Assembly: GCA_015494165.1 (NCBI GenBank)
Contig: WGBS01000072.1
Coordinates: 1-5,435 of the forward strand
DNA from: Gammaproteobacteria bacterium
GTDB taxonomy: Bacteria; Pseudomonadota; Gammaproteobacteria; S144-34
Length of the DNA stretch: 5,435 nt
Direction of reading: 5' to 3'
Of the stretch, positions 1-5,435 are shown in pieces. Within the stretch, counting starts at the first letter, position 1, and every line of letters begins with the position of its first letter. The position numbers and the translations under genes are program-made. The notes below the pieces were generated by a model. The model searched no databases and was not told the DNA's origin. It worked only from the letters and a program-made list of their open reading frames with translations.

Positions 1-743
1 GGCTGGCGGTCGGGCTCGTGGTGGACGCGGTGCGCGAGGTGCTGCGGGTGCCGGAGACCGCGCGCGAGGCGGTGCCGGCCCTGCTCGCGCGCGGCGGTGG
101 GCTGGGAGAGATCGGCCAGATCTGCCGCCTCGAGGACGGCCGGCGCCTGGTCGCGGTGCTCGAAGCCGAGCGCCTCGCCGCGCTCGAGGCGCTCGGGGAG
201 GTGGCGGAGGCGAACGCGGAGGATGCGGACATGGATCCCGAGAGCATGCATGCGGAGACCGAGGCCGATGTCGAGGACGAGGTCCAGCTCGTCGTCTTCC
301 GGCTCGACGGCGAGGAGTACGGGCTGCCCGTGGAGGTCGTGCAGGAGATCACGCGCGTGCCCGAGCGCCTGAGCCGGGTGCCGCGCACCCCGGAGTGGAT
401 CGAGGGGCTGGTCAACCTGCGCGGCAGCGTGCTGCCCGTGCTCGACATGCGCGCGCGCTTCGGGCTGCCGCGCGCGGCGCGCAGCGAGCGCCAGCGCATC
501 CTGGTGCTCGACCTCGGCGGCGCACGCACCGGTTTCGTGACCGACAGCGTGACGGAGGTGCTCTCGGTGCCGCGCGCCCTCGTGGAGGCCGCCCCGCGGC
601 TGTCGGAGGAGCAGGCGCGGCTGATGGGCCGCGTGGTCAACCTCGCCGAGGGCGGCCGCATGATCGTGGTCCTCGATCCCGACGCGCTGGTGAACGAGGA
701 CGAGCGCGCTGCGCTCGCCGAGAGCGCGCGCAGCGCGGCCTGA
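1..743 (+). CDS. cheW: Tandem CheW-domain chemotaxis adaptor protein (5' partial)
   Basis: Adaptor that couples chemoreceptors to the CheA kinase in the cytoplasmic signalling array. The reading frame is open from nt 3, so the gene starts upstream; the GTG at 18 lies inside a conserved CheW strand (GLVVDAVREVLRVPE) and is not the start. The visible 246 residues hold the C-terminal part of one CheW domain (nt 3 to about 185, ending in a GQICRLEDGRRLVAVLE-type strand), an acidic linker (about nt 186-281) and a complete second CheW domain (about nt 282-695). The second domain shows the hallmark NLRG motif followed by VLPVLDMRARFGLP, then TDSVTEVLSVP and the closing strand MIVVLDPDALV. A single CheW is usually about 160-170 residues, so this protein is at least a double-CheW polypeptide; a third domain upstream is possible. 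It ends in TGA, 67 bases before cheB. The family call is very sure; the total number of CheW domains is unknown. Confidence 0.95.
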   Translation, partial: LAVGLVVDAVREVLRVPETAREAVPALLARGGGLGEIGQICRLEDGRRLVAVLEAERLAALEALGEVAEANAEDADMDPESMHAETEADVEDEVQLVVFRLDGEEYGLPVEVVQEITRVPERLSRVPRTPEWIEGLVNLRGSVLPVLDMRARFGLPRAARSERQRILVLDLGGARTGFVTDSVTEVLSVPRALVEAAPRLSEEQARLMGRVVNLAEGGRMIVVLDPDALVNEDERAALAESARSAA

Positions 744-751
744 AGCCTTCG

Positions 752-775
752 CGCGGGCGGGCGCGGCCGCCCGCG
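752..775. repeat. Intercistronic GC-rich inverted repeat (possible mRNA hairpin)
   Basis: A perfect 9-bp inverted repeat made only of G and C: left arm CGCGGGCGG (752-760), right arm CCGCCCGCG (767-775), with a 6-base loop (761-766). It sits in the only true gap of the operon, 8 bases after the cheW stop and about 20 bases before the cheB ribosome-binding site. The bases after it are purine-rich with no T run, so it does not look like a rho-independent terminator. It could stabilise or process the mRNA, or lower expression downstream. Such repeats also arise by chance in DNA this G+C-rich, so a function is inference only. Confidence 0.45.
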
Positions 776-796
776 GGGCAGGGAGCGGAAGGAAAG

Positions 797-802
797 AAGG
801 AG
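797..802 (+). promoter_or_regulatory. Ribosome-binding site of cheB
   Basis: AAGGAG, 8 bases before the ATG at 811, within an almost all-purine stretch (about 783-810) that offers several overlapping Shine-Dalgarno-like matches (GGAAGG, AAGAAGG, AAGGAGA). This is the strongest ribosome-binding region in the window and it supports the cheB start. It lies downstream of the hairpin at 752-775, so it should remain single-stranded. Confidence 0.8.
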
Positions 803-810
803 AAGCGGGG

Positions 811-1917
811 ATGACGGTCAAGGTCCTGGTGGTGGACGACTCGGCCCTGATGCGCAAGGTCCTGCGCGAGATCCTCACGGCCGAGCCCGGCTTCGAGGTC
901 GAGACCGCGCGCGACGGCGAGGACGCGCTCGAGCGCATCCGCGAGCTCGACCCGGACGTCGTGACGCTCGACATCAACATGCCGCGCATGGACGGCCTGA
1001 CCTGCCTCGCGCACATCATGTCCGAGTCGCCGCGGCCGGTGGTCATGGTCTCCTCGCTCACCGAGCAGGGCGCGCTCGCCACCTTCGAGGCGCTGGAGCT
1101 GGGCGCGGTGGACTACGTGGCCAAGCCCGGCGGCACGGTCTCGCTCAACCTGCGCGAGGTCGCCGACGAGATCCGGGCCAAGGTGCGCGCGGCGGCGGGC
1201 GCGCGCACCCGCCGCCGCGCGGGCGGCGCCGCGGCGCAGGCCGCGCCCGCACGGCCCGCGCGCCGCGAAGGGGCACGGCCTGCTGTCCGGCGCCCGCCTG
1301 GCCGCGGGGGCGAGACGGGGCTGGTGCTCGTCGGCGTCTCCACCGGCGGGCCTGGCACGCTCGAGGTCATCCTGACGGCACTGCCCGAGGACTTTCCCTG
1401 GCCGGTGCTGGTCGCCCAGCACATGCCGGCGCGCTTCACGCGCGTCTTCGCCGAGCGGCTCGACCGGCGCTGCGCGCTCGCCGTGCGTGAGGTGCAGCGC
1501 GCCATGCCGCTCGAGCCGGGCCAGATCGCGATCGCCCAGGGCGACGCCGACGTGCTGGTCCAGCGGCGCCTCGGACGGGTGACCGCGGTGACCGCCGACC
1601 CGGACGAGTCGCTGCTGTGGCACCCCAGCGTCGAGCGCATGGTGCGCAGCGCGCTCGAGGCCTGCCCGCCCGAGCGCCTGGTGGGCGTGCAGCTCACGGG
1701 CATGGGCCACGACGGGGCCGAGGCGATGGCCGAGCTCCACCGCCGCGGCGGCCGCACCATCGCCGAGTCCGAGGAGAGCGCGGTGGTCTTCGGCATGCCG
1801 CGCGAGCTGATCGAGCGCGGCGGCGCGGACGTGGTCCTGCCGCGCGAGCGCATCGCCGCGCGGCTGTGCGAGTGGCTGATGGGCGCGCCGGAGGCGGCGC
1901 AGGCGACGGGAGGCTGA
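811..1917 (+). CDS. cheB: Chemotaxis protein-glutamate methylesterase/deamidase CheB
   Basis: Response-regulator enzyme of adaptation. When phosphorylated by CheA it removes methyl groups from receptor glutamates, releasing methanol, and may deamidate receptor glutamines. The 368-residue length is normal. The N-terminal receiver (residues 1 to about 120) has the acidic pair Asp9-Asp10, phospho-acceptor Asp54 (LDINMPRMDG), Ser81 in VMVSSLT and Lys105 (KPGG). An Arg/Ala/Pro-rich linker follows (about 126-168). The C-terminal esterase domain (about 170-356) shows the complete Ser-His-Asp triad: Ser177 in VGVSTGGPGTLE, His204 in AQHMPARFT and Asp301 in LTGMGHDGAEAM. The start is the ATG at 811, with a strong ribosome-binding site and an immediate receiver strand (KVLVVDDS). 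One oddity is that the usual IAPG...H loop reads IAQGDADV here. The HEAT gene begins 3 bases after the stop, so they are co-transcribed. The motifs are very clear. Confidence 0.98.
   Translation: MTVKVLVVDDSALMRKVLREILTAEPGFEVETARDGEDALERIRELDPDVVTLDINMPRMDGLTCLAHIMSESPRPVVMVSSLTEQGALATFEALELGAVDYVAKPGGTVSLNLREVADEIRAKVRAAAGARTRRRAGGAAAQAAPARPARREGARPAVRRPPGRGGETGLVLVGVSTGGPGTLEVILTALPEDFPWPVLVAQHMPARFTRVFAERLDRRCALAVREVQRAMPLEPGQIAIAQGDADVLVQRRLGRVTAVTADPDESLLWHPSVERMVRSALEACPPERLVGVQLTGMGHDGAEAMAELHRRGGRTIAESEESAVVFGMPRELIERGGADVVLPRERIAARLCEWLMGAPEAAQATGG
1908..1913 (+). promoter_or_regulatory. Ribosome-binding site of the HEAT-repeat gene
   Basis: GGGAGG, 7 bases before the ATG at 1921. 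It overlaps the last codons of cheB, whose TGA is at 1915-1917, so translation of the two genes is probably coupled. It supports 1921 as the start. Confidence 0.65.
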
Positions 1918-1920
1918 GCG

Positions 1921-2556
1921 ATGGGCCTGGTGAGGAGGCAGGAGAGCGGTCAGGGGGCGCCGGAGCGCGAGCGGCGGCGGCACGGGCGCGCGCCCGAGGA
2001 TCTGGTGCGCCAGCTCACCGACCCGGACCCGGCGGCGCGGCGCTGGGCCGCGCGCGACCTCGCCGCCCATCCCGGGGCGGCGGACGCGCTGGCCGACGCG
2101 CTGGAAGGCGAGCGCGACCCCGCCGTGCGGCAGGCGCTGCTGGACGCGCTCGCGGCGATCGGCGGCGAGGCCGTGGCCGAGCGGCTCATCCCGCTGCTGC
2201 GCTCGGAGGACGCGGGCCTGCGCAACGGCGTCATCGAGGTGCTGCAGGGGATGCCGGAGGCGGTCGCCCCGCGCATGGCGCGCCTCCTCGAGGACGAGGA
2301 CCCGGACGTGCGCATCTTCGCCGTGGACATCTGCCGCAGCCTCCCGCACCCGGACACGCCCCGCTGGCTCGCCGCGCTGCTCGGCCGCGAGCGACACGTG
2401 AACGTGGTGGGCACCGCCCTCGACGTGCTGGCCGAGATCGGCGGGCCCGAGGAGCTGCCCGCGATCCGCGCCGTGGCCGAGCGCTTCGCCGACGAGCCCT
2501 TCGTCGCCTTCTCGGCGAAGGTCGCCATCCGCCGCATCGAGGAAGGCCGGGCATGA
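1921..2556 (+). CDS. HEAT-repeat protein of the chemosensory operon
   Basis: A 211-residue protein built almost entirely of HEAT (PBS-lyase-like) helical repeats; enzymatic function is not expected. After a basic, probably disordered N-terminus (residues 1-24), about six repeats can be laid out: roughly 25-51, 53-82, 84-112, 114-143, 145-175 and 177-207. Their second helices carry the typical signature, for example DPAVRQALLDALAAIG, DPDVRIFAVDICRSLP and HVNVVGTALDVLAEIG. There is no signal peptide or membrane segment, so it should be cytoplasmic. HEAT solenoids usually bind proteins. The gene starts 3 bases after cheB and its TGA overlaps the cheR ATG (ATGA, 2553-2556), so it is embedded between the two adaptation enzymes. 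A role as scaffold or regulator of CheB, CheR or CheA is inferred from position only. The alternative that it is a phycobilin lyase can be set aside, as nothing around it concerns pigments. The fold is sure; the function is unknown. Confidence 0.9.
   Translation: MGLVRRQESGQGAPERERRRHGRAPEDLVRQLTDPDPAARRWAARDLAAHPGAADALADALEGERDPAVRQALLDALAAIGGEAVAERLIPLLRSEDAGLRNGVIEVLQGMPEAVAPRMARLLEDEDPDVRIFAVDICRSLPHPDTPRWLAALLGRERHVNVVGTALDVLAEIGGPEELPAIRAVAERFADEPFVAFSAKVAIRRIEEGRA
2541..2546 (+). promoter_or_regulatory. Ribosome-binding site of cheR
   Basis: GGAAGG, 6 bases before the ATG at 2553, inside the last codons of the HEAT gene. With the ATGA overlap it selects 2553 as the cheR start over the many upstream codons in the same open frame. 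Confidence 0.65.
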
Positions 2557-3419
2557 GCGCAGGCGCGACGGAGACGCGGGCATGCGCGCAGCCGGCGATC
2601 AGCGACGCCGACTTCGAGCGCTTCCGGGACTTCTTCTACCGGAAGACCGGCATCTACTTCGAGGACAGCAAGCGCTACTTCGTGGACAAGCGCCTGCTCG
2701 AGCGCATGCGCGCCACCGGCCACGACAGCTTCCGCAGCTACTTCACCTTCATGCGCTTCCAGGCATCGGGCGAGGAGCTGCAGCGGCTCATCGACCTGAT
2801 GACCGTCAACGAGACCTACTTCTTCCGCGAGGACTACCAGTTCCGCTGCCTGGTGGGGCCGGTGCTGGACGAGGTGCTCGAGCGCAAGCGCCCGGGCGAC
2901 CCCGTGCGCATCTGGTCCATCCCGTGCTCGACGGGCGAGGAGCCCTACTCCATCGCCATCTGGCTGCTCGAGCACTGGCCGCCCATCGAGCGGGTGGACG
3001 TGGAGATCCTCGCCTCGGACATCGACACCCAGGCGCTCGCGCGCGCGCGCGAGGGCGTCTACGGCAGGCGCTCGGTGCAGCGCCTGCCGAAGGCGCTGCT
3101 CACCAAGTACTTCGAGCCGCTGCCCGACGGGCGCTGGCGCATCGTGCGCGAGCTGCGCGAGGCGGTGGACTTCCGGCGCGTGAACCTCTCCGACCCGGCC
3201 GACACGCGCCCCTACCGCCGCATCGACGTCATCTTCTGCCGCAACCTGCTCATCTATTTCGACGACGCCTCGCGCCGCCAGGCCGCCGAGGTGTTCTACG
3301 ACGCCCTCAACCCGGGCGGCTTCGTCTTCCTCGGGCACTCGGAGTCCATGAGCCGCATCTCCTCGCTCTTCCGGGTGCGCCGCTTCGAGGAGGCGGTCGC
3401 CTACCAGAAGCCGGTGTGA
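2553..3419 (+). CDS. cheR: Chemotaxis protein-glutamate O-methyltransferase CheR
   Basis: Transfers methyl groups from S-adenosylmethionine to glutamates on chemoreceptors, opposing CheB in adaptation. The product is 288 residues, the usual CheR size. The N-terminal helical domain (about 16-95) contains RYFVDKRLLERM and ends in MTVNETYFFRE (83-93), a family hallmark. The methyltransferase domain (about 96-288) has the SAM-binding segment RIWSIPCSTGEEPYSIAI (119-136), the acidic ASDID (154-158), FCRNLLIYFD (228-237) and GGFVFLGHSES (255-265). No C-terminal TPR extension is present, so this is the plain type. The frame is open far upstream (to 1617), but only the ATG at 2553 has a ribosome-binding site and gives a normal length. 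It overlaps the HEAT stop by 4 bases, and cheY follows after 4 bases. The stretch 3036-3053 is a CG-rich palindrome that encodes an ordinary part of the fold. Confidence 0.98.
   Translation: MSAGATETRACAQPAISDADFERFRDFFYRKTGIYFEDSKRYFVDKRLLERMRATGHDSFRSYFTFMRFQASGEELQRLIDLMTVNETYFFREDYQFRCLVGPVLDEVLERKRPGDPVRIWSIPCSTGEEPYSIAIWLLEHWPPIERVDVEILASDIDTQALARAREGVYGRRSVQRLPKALLTKYFEPLPDGRWRIVRELREAVDFRRVNLSDPADTRPYRRIDVIFCRNLLIYFDDASRRQAAEVFYDALNPGGFVFLGHSESMSRISSLFRVRRFEEAVAYQKPV
3036..3053. repeat. 18-bp perfect palindrome with alternating CG core, inside cheR
   Basis: CTCGCGCGCGCGCGCGAG is its own reverse complement; 14 bases (3038-3051) are strictly alternating C and G. It encodes part of an Ala/Arg-rich segment of CheR (QALARAREG). 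Alternating CG tracts favour Z-DNA and can slip during replication, but codon bias for GCG/CGC in Ala-Arg runs explains the tract without any function. Confidence 0.5.
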
Positions 3420-3423
3420 TGCC

Positions 3424-3798
3424 ATGGCAAGGATCATGATCGTGGACGACGCGGTGGTACATGCGCACCGTCACCGCGAGCTGGTCGAGGCCCTCGGCCA
3501 CCAGGTGGTGGAGGCCGAGAACGGCATCGAGGCGCTGGAGAAGGCGCTCGGCGCCGACTGGGACCTGTTCCTGGTGGACATCAACATGCCGAAGATGGAC
3601 GGCTACCGCCTGGTGCGCGAGATGCGCGCCGGCGAGGAGCTGCGCGCGGTGCCGGTGGTGATGGTCAGCACCGAGGCGAAGCCCGGCGACCGCGAGCAGG
3701 CCTGGGCCGCCGGTGCCAACCACTACCTGGTCAAGCCGGTGCGGCCCGAGACGCTGCAGGCGGTGGTGCGGGCCATCGCGGGGGAGGCGGGGGCATGA
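3424..3798 (+). CDS. cheY: Single-domain response regulator, CheY-like
   Basis: Phosphorylated by CheA, this receiver would carry the signal to a motor or other output protein. It is 124 residues, one receiver domain and nothing else, as in CheY. Visible active-site residues are Asp8-Asp9 (IMIVDDA), phospho-acceptor Asp52 (LVDINMPKMDG), Ser82 in VMVSTEAK and Lys104 (YLVKPV). The segment after the acidic pair, AVVHAHRHREL, is unusual: CheY proteins normally have a Ser and a Met/Arg there, whereas this one has three histidines. The ATG at 3424 lies 4 bases after the cheR stop and has only a weak ribosome-binding site, so translation probably depends on ribosomes finishing cheR; the next ATG (3436) would delete the first strand. 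Its end overlaps the cheA start. The position next to cheA supports CheY, but its output (flagellar motor, pilus or an auxiliary phosphate sink) cannot be judged from sequence. Confidence 0.93.
   Translation: MARIMIVDDAVVHAHRHRELVEALGHQVVEAENGIEALEKALGADWDLFLVDINMPKMDGYRLVREMRAGEELRAVPVVMVSTEAKPGDREQAWAAGANHYLVKPVRPETLQAVVRAIAGEAGA
3781..3787 (+). promoter_or_regulatory. Ribosome-binding site of cheA
   Basis: GGGGAGG, 7 bases before the ATG at 3795, located in the last codons of cheY. It fixes the cheA start and, with the ATGA overlap (3795-3798), implies translational coupling of cheY and cheA. Confidence 0.65.
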
Positions 3799-5435
3799 AC
3801 GCGCTGCTCGAGCAGTTCATCGCGGAGTCGCGCGAGCTGCTGGAGGCGGCGAGCGGCCGCTTCCTGGAGCTCGAGCGCAGCCCGGACGACCCGGAGCTGG
3901 TCAACGAGCTCTTCCGGGCCATGCACACCATCAAGGGCAACTCGGGCCTGTTCGACGTGCCGGCGTTGACGCGCACCGTGCACGCCGCCGAGGACGTGCT
4001 GGTGGCCGTGCGCGAGGACGCGCTGCGGCTGGGCCCGGAGCACGTGGACCTGCTGCTGGACGCCATGGACCAGGTCTCGGCCTGGCTCGACGAGCTCGAG
4101 CGCGACGGCCGCCTGGGCGAGGGCGCCGACGCGGCGGGCGAGGCGCTCGCAGGCCGGCTGCGCGCCATCCTCGGCGGGGGAGAGGCCGCCGCGCCCGCGC
4201 CGCCGGGGGAGGATGCGCCCGCGGAGGCCGGGGCCGCGGAAGGCCCGGGCGCGGCGCTGCCGCCGGACTGGACCGTGGCGCTGCCGGGCGAGGCGCGCGC
4301 GGCGGCGCTCGAGGCGGCCGGCGGCACCGCCGTCGCGGTCGAGTACACGCCGGACGAGAACTGCTTCTTCGCGGGCGACGACCCCCTCCAGACCGCGCGC
4401 AGCGCGCCGGGCCTGGTCTGGCTCGGCGTCGAGCCGCGCGAGCCCTGGCCCGAGGACCCGGAGGCCTTCGACCCCTACCGCTGCGTGCTGCGCTTCCGGC
4501 TGCTGTGCGCGGCGGAGCCCGGGGCCGTGCGCGAGCACTTCCAGTACGCGGGCGAGGAGGCCGCGGTGCATGCCTTCGACCCCGTCTGGCTCGCCGTCCC
4601 CGGGGGCGAGCCGCAGGGCGGCGAGCTGTGGGCCGAGGTCGCCGAAGACCTGCGCCGCGCGCTCGCAGCGGGCGACGCCGATGCGCTGCGGGCGCGGGCC
4701 GAGGCGGCCCTGGAGGCGCAGGGCGGCGAGGGCTGGGAGCCCGACTGCCTGCGCTGGATCGCCCGGCTCGCGGGGCGCGAGGGCGAGGCGGCGCGCGCGC
4801 GCCTGGCGCTGCTCGTCGAGGCCCTCGCCCGCGGCGAGCTGCCGGGCGAGGCGGAGGAGAGCCCCGCGGCCGCGCCGGCGGAGGGGGCCTCCGCGGGAGG
4901 CCCGGCGGCGGAGGGCTCCGACGGCAGGGAAGGGGCCGCCGGCGACGACGAGGGGCCCGCGCTCGACGCGACCGCGCGCGAGCTGCTCGCCTCCCAGCGC
5001 GACATGCTGCGCACGCCCTGCGCGGCCGAGGTGTGGGACGGGCGCCTGGCCTCGGCGCGCGCGGTCTGCCTGCGCGTGGCGGGCGAGCGGCCGGCGCTGG
5101 CCGAGGCCTTCGACCGCGCGCGCGCCGAGCGCGACGCCCAGCCCGCCATCGAGGCCATCGAGGCCCTGCTCGCGGGCGAGGGTGCGGAGGAGGCGCCGGC
5201 GGCCGAGGCGGTGGCGGAGGCCGCGGCCGCCGGCGCGGAGGCGGCCGCGGGCGGCGCGCCGGCGCCCGCCGCGCCGCAGCCGCCGCCCGCGCCGAGCGCG
5301 GCACCGGCGCCCGCGGGCGGCGCGCCCGCCACGCCTCCGGCGCCCGGGCGCGGCGGCGACGGGGGCGGCGGGGCCGAGCGCCCGCGTATCCGCACGCTGA
5401 AGGTGGACCTCGAGCGCATCGACGCCCTCATGGAC
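3795..5435 (+). CDS. cheA: Chemotaxis histidine kinase CheA (3' partial)
   Basis: Central kinase of the pathway: it autophosphorylates on histidine and passes the phosphate to CheY and CheB. The first 547 residues are in the window and the frame is open to the edge. Residues 1 to about 110 form the Hpt (P1) domain with phospho-acceptor His44 in FRAMHTIKGNSGLF. After an Ala/Pro linker comes a module at about 170-270 marked by EYTPDENCFFAGDDPL (183-198) and CVLRFRLLCA, then HFQYAGEEAAVHAF. It sits where P2 normally lies, but I do not recognise it as the classical P2. Two mostly helical segments follow (about 280-350 and 390-463), separated and flanked by Ala/Gly/Pro-rich linkers (about 350-389 and 464-530). 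The final residues, IRTLKVDLERIDALMD, match the start of the P3 dimerization helix. The ATP-binding and CheW-like domains must lie beyond nt 5435. The start overlaps the cheY stop. More than 500 residues before P3 is long for a CheA. Confidence 0.96.
   Translation, partial: MNALLEQFIAESRELLEAASGRFLELERSPDDPELVNELFRAMHTIKGNSGLFDVPALTRTVHAAEDVLVAVREDALRLGPEHVDLLLDAMDQVSAWLDELERDGRLGEGADAAGEALAGRLRAILGGGEAAAPAPPGEDAPAEAGAAEGPGAALPPDWTVALPGEARAAALEAAGGTAVAVEYTPDENCFFAGDDPLQTARSAPGLVWLGVEPREPWPEDPEAFDPYRCVLRFRLLCAAEPGAVREHFQYAGEEAAVHAFDPVWLAVPGGEPQGGELWAEVAEDLRRALAAGDADALRARAEAALEAQGGEGWEPDCLRWIARLAGREGEAARARLALLVEALARGELPGEAEESPAAAPAEGASAGGPAAEGSDGREGAAGDDEGPALDATARELLASQRDMLRTPCAAEVWDGRLASARAVCLRVAGERPALAEAFDRARAERDAQPAIEAIEALLAGEGAEEAPAAEAVAEAAAAGAEAAAGGAPAPAAPQPPPAPSAAPAPAGGAPATPPAPGRGGDGGGGAERPRIRTLKVDLERIDALMD
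5181..5384 (+). other. Low-complexity Ala/Pro/Gly-rich linker of CheA before P3
   Basis: Codes for about 67 residues made mostly of Ala, Pro, Gly and Glu (CheA residues about 463-530), first Ala/Glu-rich, then Ala/Pro-rich, then Gly-rich. The DNA is nearly pure G and C with short imperfect repeats of GCG, GCC and CCG. It is best read as a flexible tether that separates the phospho-donor modules from the dimerization and kinase core. The segment is likely to vary in length between relatives and is prone to sequencing or assembly error; the frame nevertheless continues cleanly into P3. Confidence 0.7.

Noticed and set aside
18..20. GTG at 18 as the start of the CheW protein
   Set aside because: The conserved CheW strand continues upstream in frame (LAVGLVVDAV) to the window edge, so the gene is truncated rather than starting here.
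752..775. Rho-independent terminator after cheW
   Set aside because: The stem is good but no T-rich tract follows; the downstream bases are purine-rich and lead into the cheB ribosome-binding site.
1617..2552. Upstream extension of the cheR frame to an ATG at 1617
   Set aside because: The extra residues overlap cheB and HEAT, are Arg/Ala/Gly-rich noise, and the ATG at 2553 has a ribosome-binding site and gives a normal CheR length.
637..2583. A 648-codon open frame on the minus strand opposite cheB and the HEAT gene
   Set aside because: Its translation is low-complexity Arg/Ala/His/Gly-rich with no recognisable domain. Long antisense frames are expected where the third codon position is nearly always G or C, and the plus strand carries clear conserved proteins.
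4885..4903. 8-bp inverted repeat with a 3-base loop inside cheA
   Set aside because: It lies within the codons of a Gly/Ala-rich linker in nearly all-GC DNA, where such short repeats are expected by chance, and no regulatory context is visible.
4213..5400. A 395-codon plus-strand frame overlapping cheA
   Set aside because: It is an out-of-frame, Arg/Pro/Ala-rich reading of cheA. The cheA frame itself has Hpt and P3 motifs at both ends and no stop between them.
1950..5431. Other long minus-strand frames (for example 1950-3437, 3723-4571, 3931-5304, 4475-5431)
   Set aside because: These are shadows of cheR, cheY and cheA; compositionally biased products with no family motifs and no suitable start context.

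Overview
The window is a very G+C-rich segment (third codon positions almost all G or C) that carries one chemosensory (chemotaxis-type) operon. All genes lie on the + strand. Reading left to right: the 3' part of a tandem CheW adaptor gene (nt 1-743), cheB (811-1917), a HEAT-repeat protein (1921-2556), cheR (2553-3419), a single-domain cheY (3424-3798) and the 5' part of cheA (3795 to the right edge). The only real intergenic gap is 744-810, which holds a GC hairpin and a purine-rich ribosome-binding leader. No RNA genes, insertion sequences, CRISPR arrays, rho-independent terminators or convincing promoters were seen. Both ends cut through coding sequence, so the operon continues on both sides.

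The genes fit one signalling circuit. CheA (Hpt His44 visible; kinase domains beyond the edge) would be coupled to receptors by the multi-CheW adaptor and would phosphorylate CheY (Asp52) and CheB (Asp54). CheR methylates and CheB demethylates receptor glutamates, giving adaptation. The HEAT-repeat protein between cheB and cheR has no classical role. Its position, and its ATGA start/stop overlap with cheR, suggest a scaffold or regulator of the adaptation enzymes. No receptor, CheC, CheD, CheV, CheX or CheZ gene lies in the window.

The layout differs from textbook enteric operons: the adaptor has at least two CheW domains, a HEAT protein is embedded between cheB and cheR, and CheA has two extra non-catalytic modules and long Ala/Pro/Gly linkers between Hpt and the dimerization helix. 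This suggests a non-enteric, possibly 'alternative cellular function'-like chemosensory cluster. The output (flagella, pili or other) cannot be told from this window. The organism is most likely a high-GC proteobacterium; a purple-sulfur or Ectothiorhodospira-type gammaproteobacterium is one guess, with low confidence. Codon use is uniform across the genes, with no sign of recent transfer.
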